Assembly (NCBI GenBank): GCA_012728335.1
Contig: JAAYFG010000020.1
Location: 1-51,782, forward strand
Length of the DNA stretch: 51,782 nucleotides
Source of the DNA: Tissierellia bacterium
Lineage (GTDB): Bacteria > Bacillota > Clostridia > Tissierellales > Peptoniphilaceae
Reading direction: 5' to 3'
Numbering within the stretch: the stretch's first letter is position 1; each line of letters opens with the position of its first letter. The notes below the pieces were generated by a model. It did not search any database. It saw only the letters and a list, made by a program, of their open reading frames with translations, and was not told the origin of the DNA. A program made the translations under genes and the position numbers. Positions 1 through 10,089 of the stretch are shown here, one piece after another.

Positions 1-97
1 ATATAGTGAGAGTATTTTTATTTTAAAAGTCTGACATAAGTGTAACTATAAATAAGGGCTGTAATATGGTAAGATATAGAGTAGAAGGTGAATAGTG

Positions 98-808
98 ATG
101 GCGATATTTCTAGATTTTGTTCCAGGTACACAATATAATATTTATCAAGATAGAAGTAAATTCTCGTATGGTACAGATGCTCTATTATTGTCTGCTTTTG
201 CAAAAGGCGAAGGCAAAGTAATAGATTTAGGTACAGGTACGGGAATTATTCCGATTAGGATGATAAATTCACCTAAGGTCAAAGAGATTGTAGGAGTAGA
301 AATACAATCTGAAATTGCAGATATGGCAATAAAGAGCATAAAGGCAAATAATCTAGATGACAGAATTGATATCGTCAACGAGGACATCGAAAAGTTAGTG
401 GAGATTTATGGAAAACATACTTTTGATACTGTGATTACAAATCCACCATATTATGAGCAAGGGAATATGCAGAATACTGATTCAAACCATAGATTATCTC
501 GTCATGAAGGACATCTTGATTTGAATAGTTGGATTGAAATAGCATCAAAGTTGCTAAAGTATAAGGGGAAGTTCTATATGGTTCAAAAACCTTCCAGACT
601 GGTGGATATATTCTACTCAATGAGAAACAACAAGATAGAACCAAAACGTATATTGTTTGTAAGACATTCCGAATCCAGTAGAAGGACTATGGTGTTGATA
701 GAAGGTATAAAAGATGGCAAGCCTGAACTGATAATAGAAGAAGATTTAGTGCTATTTAATGGAGATACAAGAACTAAACAGTATGAGAATTACTATTTCT
801 TGAAATAG
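98..808 (+). CDS. trmN6: tRNA1(Val) (adenine(37)-N6)-methyltransferase-like protein
   Basis: SAM-dependent methyltransferase of the TrmN6/YfiC family, expected to methylate N6 of A37 in a tRNA. The 236-residue protein has the SAM-binding DLGTGTGI motif at residues 43-50 and the N6-adenine methyltransferase motif NPPY at 115-118. It also opens with the family-typical stretch around YGTDALLLSAF. I start at the ATG at 98 rather than the GTG at 95, because GAAGGTGA at 85-92 is better spaced to the ATG. rsmI follows after 8 bases, the common Firmicute arrangement. A protein methyltransferase role is less likely, since adenine N6 enzymes share the NPPY motif and this N-terminus is family-specific. 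Confidence 0.85.
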   Translation: MAIFLDFVPGTQYNIYQDRSKFSYGTDALLLSAFAKGEGKVIDLGTGTGIIPIRMINSPKVKEIVGVEIQSEIADMAIKSIKANNLDDRIDIVNEDIEKLVEIYGKHTFDTVITNPPYYEQGNMQNTDSNHRLSRHEGHLDLNSWIEIASKLLKYKGKFYMVQKPSRLVDIFYSMRNNKIEPKRILFVRHSESSRRTMVLIEGIKDGKPELIIEEDLVLFNGDTRTKQYENYYFLK

Positions 809-816
809 GAGGAAGT

Positions 817-1635
817 ATGACTGGAATATTATACATATGTCCAACTCCAATTGGAAATTTAGAAGATATGACTTTCAGAGCTATAAAAACACTTAAAGAA
901 GTTGATATCATTGGAGCAGAAGACACTAGAACGAGTATGAAATTATTAAATCATTTTGATATAAAGACTAAGATGACTAGTTATCATAAATTTAATGAAC
1001 ACTCTAAGGGAAATTATTTAATAGAGGAATTGCTTTCGGGCAAAAACATTGCAATTATAAGTGATGCAGGAATGCCAGGTATTTCCGACCCAGGTAGTGA
1101 GATAATATCCTTAGCAATTGAGAACGATATAAAAATAGAAGTGCTTCCAGGAGCTACTGCTTCAATCACTGCATTGGTTGCATCAGGCTTAAATACGGAC
1201 AGATTTCTATTTTATGGATTTTTGGAAAGCAAGGGAAGTACGAGAAGAAAAGAACTGGAGTCTCTTAAGAAGAATAAGGAAACTATCATATTCTATGAAT
1301 CACCTCATAGAATTTTTGATACTTTAGAGGATGTACTGTTAATCTTTGGAAATAGAAAAGTGGCAATCTGTAAAGAGTTGACAAAAATCCATGAGAATAT
1401 AATCAGAGATACAGTAGAGAGTGGGATAGTAAGATTACGAGAGACTGTTAATAAAGGTGAGTATGTATTGATAGTTGAAGGAAATACTGAAGTAGAAACC
1501 GTAGAAGTAGATATAAAATCTGAATTGGAAAAGCTTATTGACGGTGGATATACTAAAAAAGACGCTATTAAAAAAGTAGTAAGTGAATTTAGTATTCCCA
1601 AAAATCGTGTTTATGAAGAGAGTTTAAAATTATAA
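817..1635 (+). CDS. rsmI: 16S rRNA (cytidine(1402)-2'-O)-methyltransferase RsmI
   Basis: Tetrapyrrole-methylase-fold enzyme that 2'-O-methylates C1402 in the decoding centre of 16S rRNA. The 272-residue length is near the family norm. The N-terminal PTPIGNLEDMTFRAI block (residues 9-23) and SDAGMPGISDPG (82-93) are diagnostic of RsmI. The C-terminal tail has the KKDAIKKV...PKNRVYE block of the HTH-like RsmI end domain. The start ATG has AGGAGGAAG just upstream. It lies between trmN6 and nurA in one transcription unit. Confidence 0.95.
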   Translation: MTGILYICPTPIGNLEDMTFRAIKTLKEVDIIGAEDTRTSMKLLNHFDIKTKMTSYHKFNEHSKGNYLIEELLSGKNIAIISDAGMPGISDPGSEIISLAIENDIKIEVLPGATASITALVASGLNTDRFLFYGFLESKGSTRRKELESLKKNKETIIFYESPHRIFDTLEDVLLIFGNRKVAICKELTKIHENIIRDTVESGIVRLRETVNKGEYVLIVEGNTEVETVEVDIKSELEKLIDGGYTKKDAIKKVVSEFSIPKNRVYEESLKL

Positions 1636-1649
1636 GGTGAGGATAGATT

Positions 1650-2624
1650 ATGTATGATTTAGATGATGATTTAAAGCAAAAAATCAAAGATATTAATTCT
1701 AGTCTTAGAAAAACTTATAGTCCATACAACGAAAAGTCTAGAGAATTTAAAAGAGACTTTATTAATCAATATATCGGTAATCTAATCGAGATTGATAAAA
1801 TGAGTGATAATCATCTTTCGAAGTATAATAATATTATTGGAGTGGATGGCTCTACTAATCGTCTAGGAGGGGCATATCCTCATTATATTGAGCTATTTCA
1901 AGCCTTAGCAAAATCAACTAACAATAAGTATGACGATGTCGTAATAAACGATGTATACACACCAATTTTAGATGTAAATACAGTTGATAATGAAGAGATA
2001 ATAGATAGAAAAAGACAATTATTAGCAGCGGTAGAACTTGATGCAGCTATAGCGGGCGCAAAAAACAATAAACCGGATATCATAATGATGGATGGAGGAT
2101 TGGTTAGATATAAAATTGATGATAAAAGCCGATATACTGAATTGAGAGAAATATGCGAAGAAAGAAATATAATTCTCGTTGGAGTTATAAAAGATGTGAA
2201 AACAAGTATGATTTCAATTAGCTAAAATCAAGTTTTAGGAGAAGAAGTAAATCTATATGACAAAGAAATGTTAAATGGAGTACTTGACATAGGAGAATGT
2301 ATTTTAATTAAAGATGAAGTCAACAAAAAATATTCAAATGACGATGAAGACGGTTTTTCTTCTGCTTTTATGAGACTTTCTAATTCTCCTAATATTGTGG
2401 GATTAGATATATTGGATACTCAAGCAAACTATTTAGAAGAGATGGTAGCTTTTGCTTATACTATGACACCGAAAAATTCCCGTGGAGTTCCACTGTGGAT
2501 TGATATAGTAGATAGTGAAGTTAGGATTACAGACGAATTATTATCGTATTTGATACTAGATTATATAGATAGAGATTTATATGAAGTATTTTTCAATTCT
2601 GAACGAATGAATAGAACTATGTAA
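1650..2624 (+). pseudogene. nurA: NurA nuclease gene interrupted by an in-frame TAA
   Basis: NurA-family 5'-3' nuclease, the partner of the HerA helicase in DNA-end processing. Reading frame 1650-2624 is continuous except for one TAA at 2223-2225. The upstream part gives 191 residues with both acidic metal-binding motifs: GVDGS (D66) and IIMMDGG (D148). After the stop the same frame continues with NQVLGEEVNLYDKEML and carries the C-terminal NurA region, including SRGVPLWIDIV. The intact protein would be about 324 residues. The first in-frame ATG after the stop is at 2268. It has no usable ribosome binding site: AGGAGAAG at 2237-2244 lies too far away. I therefore call a nonsense-disrupted gene, or a single-base assembly error, rather than two genes. 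herA directly downstream is intact. Confidence 0.8.
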
Positions 2625-2634
2625 GGGTGATAAA

Positions 2635-4467
2635 ATGAAAGTAGTAGGAATTACATCACAACAAGAGTTTTTTATAGGAAGTAACACTAAAAACTTTAGA
2701 ATCAATGAATACTTAATCGTTGAGGATAAATTACAAGGCGATTTAGTAGGTGAAGTAGTAGAAGCTAATACATATAATAGATATATTCCATTGAATATTA
2801 ATGGAGACTTTGTAGACTCTGACGTTTTACAGTCACTTAGGGCTATAGGATACAATATTGATGAAGAGACTATTTATATTGCTAAGATTAGATTGTTAAG
2901 TGAAGCTCTATATCCGATAGAAACGGGTTCTGATATTAGAGTACCTAAATTTGATGAAGTGAAAAAACTGCTTATGAGATCAAATTTGAAAGATGGGTTA
3001 GTAATTGGATCCATAAGAAATACTGAGGAACTTACAGCAGATATGGATGGTCAATATAAAGATTTGTTCAATATATTCTCAGATGATGGATATACGGAGC
3101 AAAGTGAAGTACCTTTTATTTATGATATAAGAGATATGCATCAATATCCACACATTGGAATCTTTGGCGGTTCCGGTTCGGGAAAGAGTTATGGGCTAAG
3201 AGTGTTATTAGAAGAGTTGATGAAGAAAAATATTCCGACTATCGTATTAGATCCACATTATGAAATGACCTTTGAACAAAATACGGAAAATTCAAAGAGT
3301 AAAATAGATTATTCCAACAGGTATACAACACTTCATCTAGGTACTGATATAGGTGTTAAATTTGAAGATATCAATGTATCAGATTTGAAAAATTTATTAA
3401 ATGCAGCTAGTTCACTTACGGATTCTATGAATAATGCTGTAGATGTATTATTTAGAGGGAAATCCAGCTTATATAGTTTTTTTGATAAGTTAAATATGCT
3501 TACGGAGGCTCAAGAGATTGGAAGTGTAGATAAACTAAGGGAGAGAGTTGACTATGAAAGCAATCCTGAGCATAAAAAAGCGTGGGAAAAGAGACTTAAA
3601 CTATACGAAACATATGATAAATTATGTCCATACAGTTCTGTAAAGGGAATTCTTTGGAGATTAAAGAGATTAGATAATGAAGGAATTTTTCAAAATGATG
3701 TAAAACCAGTAATTGATGGATTACAAAGTGGAAAATTAGTAGTAATTCAAGGGAACACGAGAATACTTCAAGTATTCAGCACCTATATATTAAACAATCT
3801 TTATCAAAAGAGGAGAGCCTATAAAGATGCGGCATTTAAAAAGATGCCGGCTGACTATTTTCCGCCTTTTATAATTATTACTGATGAAGCTCATAATTTC
3901 GCACCAAAAGGTTATGACTCACCATCGAAGTCTGTACTCAAAGAGATTTCACAAGAAGGTAGAAAATATGGTGTATTTTTAGTATTGGCGACACAAAGAC
4001 CTACCTTATTAGACGAAACCATAACAGCACAATTGAACTCGAAGTTTATATTTAGAACGGTAAGGGCATCAGATATACAAACCATAAGAGAAGAAACTGA
4101 CTTGACAGCTGAAGAATCAAAACGATTACCATATCTTCAAACAGGGGATGTTTTCGTATCTCAGTCTTCTTTAGGTAGGACTATATCAGTTAGAGTAAGG
4201 GCATCTGAAACTTTAAGTCCACACACTGAAAATCCTTTTGATGAGTTAAATAGCAGAACTAAACAAGATATAGAAGACTTTTTAGGCAAAATTGAAAAAT
4301 ATTTACCAATTCATGAAAATGATATACTACAAATGCAACAAGACTTCTCAAGTTTGGGTATAAATATAGATAGAAGTGTTATTGAGAACAAATTGGAAGA
4401 ATTAGTTAAAAATAATATCTTGGAAAAGGAGAGTACTTTTCTCGGAAATAGATATATTTTAAAATGA
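2635..4467 (+). CDS. herA: HerA-type hexameric DNA translocase/helicase
   Basis: FtsK/HerA-superfamily ATPase that forms a hexameric ring and works with NurA to resect DNA ends. The 610-residue protein has an N-terminal HAS-barrel-like region (1-110). Walker A is GGSGSGKS near residue 178, and Walker B with its acidic run (IIITDEAHNF) lies around 411-420. LATQRP near 450 is a sensor-type motif of this superfamily. It begins 10 bases after the interrupted nurA frame. Its TGA overlaps the ribosome binding site region of glgB. The ORF is intact and shows no decay, which argues either that the nurA stop is recent or artefactual, or that HerA acts with another nuclease. Confidence 0.88.
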   Translation: MKVVGITSQQEFFIGSNTKNFRINEYLIVEDKLQGDLVGEVVEANTYNRYIPLNINGDFVDSDVLQSLRAIGYNIDEETIYIAKIRLLSEALYPIETGSDIRVPKFDEVKKLLMRSNLKDGLVIGSIRNTEELTADMDGQYKDLFNIFSDDGYTEQSEVPFIYDIRDMHQYPHIGIFGGSGSGKSYGLRVLLEELMKKNIPTIVLDPHYEMTFEQNTENSKSKIDYSNRYTTLHLGTDIGVKFEDINVSDLKNLLNAASSLTDSMNNAVDVLFRGKSSLYSFFDKLNMLTEAQEIGSVDKLRERVDYESNPEHKKAWEKRLKLYETYDKLCPYSSVKGILWRLKRLDNEGIFQNDVKPVIDGLQSGKLVVIQGNTRILQVFSTYILNNLYQKRRAYKDAAFKKMPADYFPPFIIITDEAHNFAPKGYDSPSKSVLKEISQEGRKYGVFLVLATQRPTLLDETITAQLNSKFIFRTVRASDIQTIREETDLTAEESKRLPYLQTGDVFVSQSSLGRTISVRVRASETLSPHTENPFDELNSRTKQDIEDFLGKIEKYLPIHENDILQMQQDFSSLGINIDRSVIENKLEELVKNNILEKESTFLGNRYILK

Positions 4468-4481
4468 TAGGAGGCCGCAAA

Positions 4482-6359
4482 ATGGAGTTGAGATACAAAT
4501 ACATAGAAGATGTAAGTTTTGATGCTTACTTATTCCATGAGGGGACTAGCTATAAGAGTTATGAACTACTAGGTGCACATAAATACGTTGACGATGAGAT
4601 GGAAGGCGTAAGATTTATAGTGTGGGCACCGAGAGCAAGTGAAATATTTTTGATGGGCGAATTTAACGATTGGGATGAAACGAATATTCCAATGAAGAAA
4701 ATTTATGAGACTGGTCTATGGAATGTTGTAGTAGAAGGCGTTAAGGTTTTTGACTCATATAAATACAAAGTCATATCAGATAAAGGAGAAGCTAGATACA
4801 AAGCAGATCCATATGCATTTCATGCTGAAGAAAGACCTAAGACTGCATCAAAATACTATGATTTATCTGGATTTGAATGGGAAGATGAAAAATGGATTAA
4901 AGCAAAAGAAAAAGTAGATCTATATAATTCACCTATTAATATATATGAAGCAAATATTCTATCTTGGAGAAAAAATCCAGATGGAACTCAATATTCTTAT
5001 AGAAAATTTGCGGATGAAATAATACCTTATATTAAGAAAAAAGGATATACTCACATAGAACTTATGCCAATTATGGAACACCCATTTGATGGCTCCTGGG
5101 GATATCAAGTTACAGGATATTTTGCTCCTACAAGTAGATATGGTACACCACATGATTTCATGTATCTAGTAAATGAATGCCATAAAAATGGAATTGGAGT
5201 AATACTAGACTGGGTGCCAGTTCATTTTTGCAAAGATGACTTTGGACTACCTAGATTTGATGGTACATATCTATATGAATCATTTGATAAAGAGAAATCT
5301 GAAAATACTTCATGGGGAACATTAAACTTTGATTATTCTAAGCCTGAAGTTAGAAGTTTTTTATATAGTAATGCTTATTATTGGCACGAAAAATACCATA
5401 TAGATGGATTAAGAGTTGATGCAGTTGCATTTATGATATACCACAACTATGGAAAACCTAATGCAGAAATATATGAAAACCATGATGCTATTGAATTTTT
5501 GAAAAAACTGAATAAAATAGTGTTTGAGGAATGGCCTAATACTATGATGATTGCAGAAGAATCTACTGCATGGCCTAATGTAACAGCTCCAATAGACCAA
5601 GGTGGACTTGGATTTAACTTTAAATGGAATATGGGCTGGATGAATGACATATTAGAGTATATGGAAGAAGAACCTATTAACAGAAAGTATAGCCATGATA
5701 AACTTAGATTTTCGTTCACTTATGCATACTCAGAGAACTATGTATTGGCACTTAGCCATGATGAAGTTGTTCATGGAAAGAAATCACTTCTTGATAAAAT
5801 GCCTGGAAACTATGAAGAAAAGTTTGCAAACTTAAGGCTGTTATATGGATTTATGATGGCACATCCAGGGAAGAAACTAGTCTTTATGGGCGGTGAATTT
5901 GGACAATTTATTGAATGGAATGAATGGAAAGAACTAGATTGGCATCTATTGGATTATGATATGCATAGAGATTTGAGTAATTATGTAGGAGAACTTAATA
6001 AGTTTTATATAGATAATGCGGAATTTTATGATATAGATACGAATTATGATGGGTTTGAATGGATTGAGCATGACAATGGCAATGAGAGCATTTTGATTTT
6101 TGAAAGAATCAATAAAGCTGGAGATAAAATTATTTGTGTATTCAACTTCACTCCTGTAGAAAGATTGAATTATCCTGTTGGTGTTGATAGTGAGGGAATT
6201 TATAGAACACTACTTAGCAGCGATAGAAAGAGATATGGAGGCAATACTGAAAGAGTTAAAACATATAGAACAAAAGATGAAGCCTTTCACGGTAGAAATC
6301 ATGGAATAAGAGTTGATATTCCACCACTTTCTGCTATGTTTATAAAACTGAGTAAATAA
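4482..6359 (+). CDS. glgB: 1,4-alpha-glucan branching enzyme
   Basis: GH13 branching enzyme that creates alpha-1,6 branch points in glycogen. The 625-residue protein has a CBM48-like N-terminal beta domain with FMLWAP-type sequence (FIVWAPRASEIFLMGEFNDW, residues 45-64). The catalytic core carries the nucleophile Asp313 in DGLRVDA, the acid Glu359/360 in IAEES, and the transition-state Asp in LSHDEVVHG. I start at the ATG at 4482, with TAGGAGG at 4468-4474; an upstream in-frame ATG at 4464 overlaps the herA stop and lacks a ribosome binding site. First of five glycogen genes in one direction with 3-14 base gaps. Confidence 0.95.
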   Translation: MELRYKYIEDVSFDAYLFHEGTSYKSYELLGAHKYVDDEMEGVRFIVWAPRASEIFLMGEFNDWDETNIPMKKIYETGLWNVVVEGVKVFDSYKYKVISDKGEARYKADPYAFHAEERPKTASKYYDLSGFEWEDEKWIKAKEKVDLYNSPINIYEANILSWRKNPDGTQYSYRKFADEIIPYIKKKGYTHIELMPIMEHPFDGSWGYQVTGYFAPTSRYGTPHDFMYLVNECHKNGIGVILDWVPVHFCKDDFGLPRFDGTYLYESFDKEKSENTSWGTLNFDYSKPEVRSFLYSNAYYWHEKYHIDGLRVDAVAFMIYHNYGKPNAEIYENHDAIEFLKKLNKIVFEEWPNTMMIAEESTAWPNVTAPIDQGGLGFNFKWNMGWMNDILEYMEEEPINRKYSHDKLRFSFTYAYSENYVLALSHDEVVHGKKSLLDKMPGNYEEKFANLRLLYGFMMAHPGKKLVFMGGEFGQFIEWNEWKELDWHLLDYDMHRDLSNYVGELNKFYIDNAEFYDIDTNYDGFEWIEHDNGNESILIFERINKAGDKIICVFNFTPVERLNYPVGVDSEGIYRTLLSSDRKRYGGNTERVKTYRTKDEAFHGRNHGIRVDIPPLSAMFIKLSK

Positions 6360-6371
6360 GGAGGTTATACT

Positions 6372-7511
6372 ATGGAAGACAATAAAATGTTAGCAATGTT
6401 ACTTGCAGGTGGACAGGGGAGTAGGTTGAAATCTCTAACTAAAAAAATAGCTAAACCAGCTGTACCTTTTGGTGGTAAGTACAGAATCATTGACTTTGCA
6501 CTTAGTAATGCTACGAATTCAGGTATTAGGGATATTGCTATACTAACTCAATATGAGCCTTTTGAATTAAATACTCATATTGGAATCGGAGCTCCTTGGG
6601 ATTTTGACCGAAATACAGGTGGACTAAGTATCCTTTCACCTTTCGCTTCTGAAGAAGGTGGACGCTGGTACACAGGAACAGCCAATGCAATTTACGAGAA
6701 CATGGCTTATATAGATATGGTAAATCCTAAATATGTTTTAGTGCTATCAGGAGACCATATTTACAAAATGAATTATAATAATATGCTTAAATACCATGAT
6801 TCTAAAAAAGCTGTATGTACTGTTGCGGTTATTGAAGTTCCTTTGGATGAAGCTTCCAGATTCGGTATAGTAAATACAGATGAAGATGATAAGATCGTAG
6901 AATTTGATGAGAAACCTGATAATCCTAAAAACAATCTAGCTTCAATGGGAATCTATATATTTAATTGGAAAGAACTTAGACAATACTTGATTGACGATGA
7001 AAAAGATCCTGATTCAGATCATGACTTTGGTAAAAACATACTGCCGAAAATGCTTAATAACGGAGATGATATGTATGTTTGGAGATTCTCTGGATATTGG
7101 AAAGACGTTGGAACAGTAAGAAGTTACTGGGAAGCAAATTTGGACTTATTAGATAATGAGAACACTCTAAATATATATGATAGCAATTGGAGAATTTATA
7201 CTTCAAATAAGAACTTACCACCTCAATATATTGGTCCGTATGCGTCTTTGAATCTTTCGATGGTGAATGAAGGATGTAAAGTAGATGGAAAAGTTTCCAA
7301 TTCAGTACTATTTTCCAATGTAACTATTGAAAAAGATGCAATAGTCAACAATTCAGTAGTACATCCAAATGTTGTGATTAAAAGCGGTGCAGAAGTTAAC
7401 AACGCCATTATAATGGAAGATATGATAATTCTTGAAGGTGAAAAAATAGGTAAATCGGAAAATGATCAATTTGTGTATCTAGTGTCAGAAGACGGAATTC
7501 TATCAGAATAA
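6372..7511 (+). CDS. glgC: Glucose-1-phosphate adenylyltransferase, catalytic subunit
   Basis: Makes ADP-glucose from ATP and glucose-1-phosphate, the committed step of bacterial glycogen synthesis. The 379-residue protein has the nucleotidyltransferase loop [14 protein letters not shown] (11-24) followed by [15 protein letters not shown], a conserved [10 protein letters not shown] block, and [10 protein letters not shown] before the left-handed beta-helix C-terminus. The glycine-rich loop is intact here but lost in the next gene, so this is the catalytic partner. AAGGAGGTT precedes the ATG. Confidence 0.95.
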   Translation: MEDNKMLAMLLAGGQGSRLKSLTKKIAKPAVPFGGKYRIIDFALSNATNSGIRDIAILTQYEPFELNTHIGIGAPWDFDRNTGGLSILSPFASEEGGRWYTGTANAIYENMAYIDMVNPKYVLVLSGDHIYKMNYNNMLKYHDSKKAVCTVAVIEVPLDEASRFGIVNTDEDDKIVEFDEKPDNPKNNLASMGIYIFNWKELRQYLIDDEKDPDSDHDFGKNILPKMLNNGDDMYVWRFSGYWKDVGTVRSYWEANLDLLDNENTLNIYDSNWRIYTSNKNLPPQYIGPYASLNLSMVNEGCKVDGKVSNSVLFSNVTIEKDAIVNNSVVHPNVVIKSGAEVNNAIIMEDMIILEGEKIGKSENDQFVYLVSEDGILSE

Positions 7512-7522
7512 GGAGGGATATT

Positions 7523-8647
7523 ATGGAAAATTGCATAGGGCTTATCAAAAATACTTATTTAGAAAAAGGTTTTGGTGATTTATGTAAGAGCAGAGATGTA
7601 TATATGCTTCCTTTCGGTGGAAGATATAGAATGGTAGATATAATTATTTCTAATATGGTAAATAATGGAATAAAAACTGTTGGTTTATACACCAGCCATA
7701 ATATCAGATCTACTATGGACCATTTAGGTGATGGTAGACCTTGGGATTTAGACTCAAGATTTCAAGGATTATTTCTATTTACTCCCGTTCCAATGCACTC
7801 AGCAATAGCGCAAAAAGGAGATATAGTTGACTTTTATAGCACTCTAAATTTTCTAGAACAAAATAAGGCTGAAAATGTCTTTATAAATGCTTGTAATGTT
7901 CTTAATAAAGTGAATATTAGCGATGTATACAAAAAATTCCAAGAGTCAGAATCAGATATAATGATGATTTACAAGACTGTAGAAGATAAAAAAGGCGAAC
8001 TGATAAATAGAGAAAAAATGCATATTAAGCCTAATGGAGACCTTATAAATATAGGTATAAATTTGGGAACAGAAACTAAATTTAATATGTATTTAGATAT
8101 GATTTTCATGAAGAAAGATATACTGATCACTCTTGTGAAAGAAAGTATTGAAAAAGGTGACGCAACTCTTATAAATCAAGCGATCCTTTCAAATAGAGAC
8201 AGATATAAGATATCTACTTATAATTATGATGGATACATGGAGAATATTGTAGATGTTCAGTCTTACTATGAGGCGAATCTTAGACTATTGGAATCAGAAA
8301 CTTACAATAATCTATTTAATATAAATGGGAAAGTTAAAACGAAAACTAAAGATGAACCACCTACAATATACAATGAACATCCTAATGTAACTGAATCTTT
8401 AATAGCAAATGGTTGTATCGTTGAAGGCGAAGTAGAGAACTCAGTAGTCTTTAGAGGAGTTAAAATAGGAAAGAACGTAACTATAAAAAACTCGATAATA
8501 ATGCAGAAATCAGTCATAGAAGATGATGCGATAGTCATCAATACTATACTTGATAAAGCAACTAAAGTTGAAGCGGACGCCCACGTTGTGGGAAGTTACT
8601 CTCAACCTTATGTATTGGGCAAAGGAAAAGTTGTAAGAAAGGATTAG
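7523..8647 (+). CDS. glgD: GlgD, glucose-1-phosphate adenylyltransferase regulatory subunit
   Basis: Paralogue of GlgC found in Firmicutes that associates with GlgC and raises ADP-glucose synthesis, with little activity of its own. The 374-residue protein aligns with GlgC from LPFGGRYRMVDIIISN onward. The N-terminal nucleotide loop is degenerate: residues 1-20 have no GGxGxRL. It keeps the C-terminal beta-helix repeats (VEGEVENSVVFRGVKIG). Starts 11 bases after glgC and ends 3 bases before glgA, as in the classical glgBCDA operon order. Confidence 0.93.
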   Translation: MENCIGLIKNTYLEKGFGDLCKSRDVYMLPFGGRYRMVDIIISNMVNNGIKTVGLYTSHNIRSTMDHLGDGRPWDLDSRFQGLFLFTPVPMHSAIAQKGDIVDFYSTLNFLEQNKAENVFINACNVLNKVNISDVYKKFQESESDIMMIYKTVEDKKGELINREKMHIKPNGDLINIGINLGTETKFNMYLDMIFMKKDILITLVKESIEKGDATLINQAILSNRDRYKISTYNYDGYMENIVDVQSYYEANLRLLESETYNNLFNINGKVKTKTKDEPPTIYNEHPNVTESLIANGCIVEGEVENSVVFRGVKIGKNVTIKNSIIMQKSVIEDDAIVINTILDKATKVEADAHVVGSYSQPYVLGKGKVVRKD

Positions 8648-8650
8648 ACT

Positions 8651-10075
8651 ATGAATATATTTTTTATAGCATCAGAATCCACACCATATATAAAGACAGG
8701 TGGCTTAGCCGATGTAATGGGGTCACTGCCTAAGTCAATAGGTAAACTAGGACACGATGTAAGTGTAGTACTTCCACTGTATTCCCAAATAGGTGAAGAA
8801 TATAGAAAAGACTTTGATTTTATAGGATACTATTATGTGGACTTAGACTGGAGACGACAATACGTTGGAGTTTATACCACAAAACTTGATGGAGTACAGT
8901 TTTACTTTTTAGACAATGAGTACTATTTCAAACGATACTCAATATATGGACAAGAAGATGATGGAGAAAGATTTGCATATTTTAATAAAGCTACAGTACA
9001 ACTATTGAAATATCTAAATATAAAGCCTGATATAGTTCATGCCAATGATTGGCATACTGGTTTAGTGCCACTTTATATAAAAGATTTTGCTAGAGGAGAC
9101 AGTTTTTATAATGGTATAAAAACTGTGTTTACTATTCACAATATAAAGTATCAAGGCGTTTTCCCAGCTGATATGTTGAAACTGACAGGATTATCTGTAG
9201 AGTATTTTCACGAAGATGGGCTTAAATTTTATGACTGTATAAATATGATGAAAGCCGGAATAGTTTATAGTGACAGACTTACAACAGTTTCTAAAACATA
9301 TGCACAAGAAATAATGTTTCCATATTTCGGTGAAGGACTAGATGGGATAATAAGGAAACATAGATATAAATTAAGCGGTATAATAAATGGAATTGACTAT
9401 GAAAAATACAATTCTAAAACAGATGATAAAATAGCAAGTAACTATGATGTGAATACTGTTGAAATAAAGACTGAGAACAAACTGAAAATGCAAGAGATGT
9501 TTGGACTCCCTGTCAATAAAGACATTCCGGTATTTGCAATGGTAAGTAGACTGGTTGACCTAAAGGGAATAGATTTATTGACTTTTATCTTAGATGAGAT
9601 TTTAGCTGAAGACATTCAATTAGTAGTCTTAGGAACTGGTGATAAGAAATACGAAGAGATTTTTAAAGATTATGAATACCGTTATCCTGACAAAATGGCT
9701 GCTAGAATATATTTTAATGAAGCTCATTCACATATTATCTATTCTGGAGCGGATATACTATTGATGCCTTCATTGGCTGAACCATGCGGTATTTCACAGT
9801 TGATTTCCATGAGATATGGGACAGTTCCATTGGTTAGGGAAACAGGTGGATTGAAAGACACAGTTATACCTTACAATAAGTATACTGGAGAGGGAACTGG
9901 ATTTGGATTCAGTAATATAAACGCGCACGAACTGTTATTTGCAATAAGGAAAGCAATCGAAGTATATAATGACAAAGATAAGTTTAAAGAGCTAGTTCAT
10001 CGTGACATGATGCAAGACAACAGTTGGACAGTTTCTTCAAATGAGTATATTTCGTTATATGAAAATATATATTGA
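8651..10075 (+). CDS. glgA: Glycogen synthase (ADP-glucose)
   Basis: GT5 glycosyltransferase that extends alpha-1,4-glucan chains from ADP-glucose. The 474-residue protein begins with the diagnostic KTGGLADV motif at 16-23. It has HANDWHTG for the N-domain, SGIINGIDYEKYN, MVSRLVDLKGIDLL at the start of the C-domain, and PSLAEPCGISQL as the conserved E-x7-E-type nucleotide-sugar site. The ribosome binding site AAAGGA lies in the end of glgD, so the two are translationally linked. Confidence 0.95.
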   Translation: MNIFFIASESTPYIKTGGLADVMGSLPKSIGKLGHDVSVVLPLYSQIGEEYRKDFDFIGYYYVDLDWRRQYVGVYTTKLDGVQFYFLDNEYYFKRYSIYGQEDDGERFAYFNKATVQLLKYLNIKPDIVHANDWHTGLVPLYIKDFARGDSFYNGIKTVFTIHNIKYQGVFPADMLKLTGLSVEYFHEDGLKFYDCINMMKAGIVYSDRLTTVSKTYAQEIMFPYFGEGLDGIIRKHRYKLSGIINGIDYEKYNSKTDDKIASNYDVNTVEIKTENKLKMQEMFGLPVNKDIPVFAMVSRLVDLKGIDLLTFILDEILAEDIQLVVLGTGDKKYEEIFKDYEYRYPDKMAARIYFNEAHSHIIYSGADILLMPSLAEPCGISQLISMRYGTVPLVRETGGLKDTVIPYNKYTGEGTGFGFSNINAHELLFAIRKAIEVYNDKDKFKELVHRDMMQDNSWTVSSNEYISLYENIY

Positions 10076-10089
10076 TAGAGAGATAGAGA

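Noticed and set aside
2223-2270. Recoding (read-through) of the nurA TAA
   Set aside because: UAA recoding to a sense codon is not known for this kind of organism. There is no UGA for selenocysteine, and I see no special structure after the stop. A mutation or sequence error is simpler.
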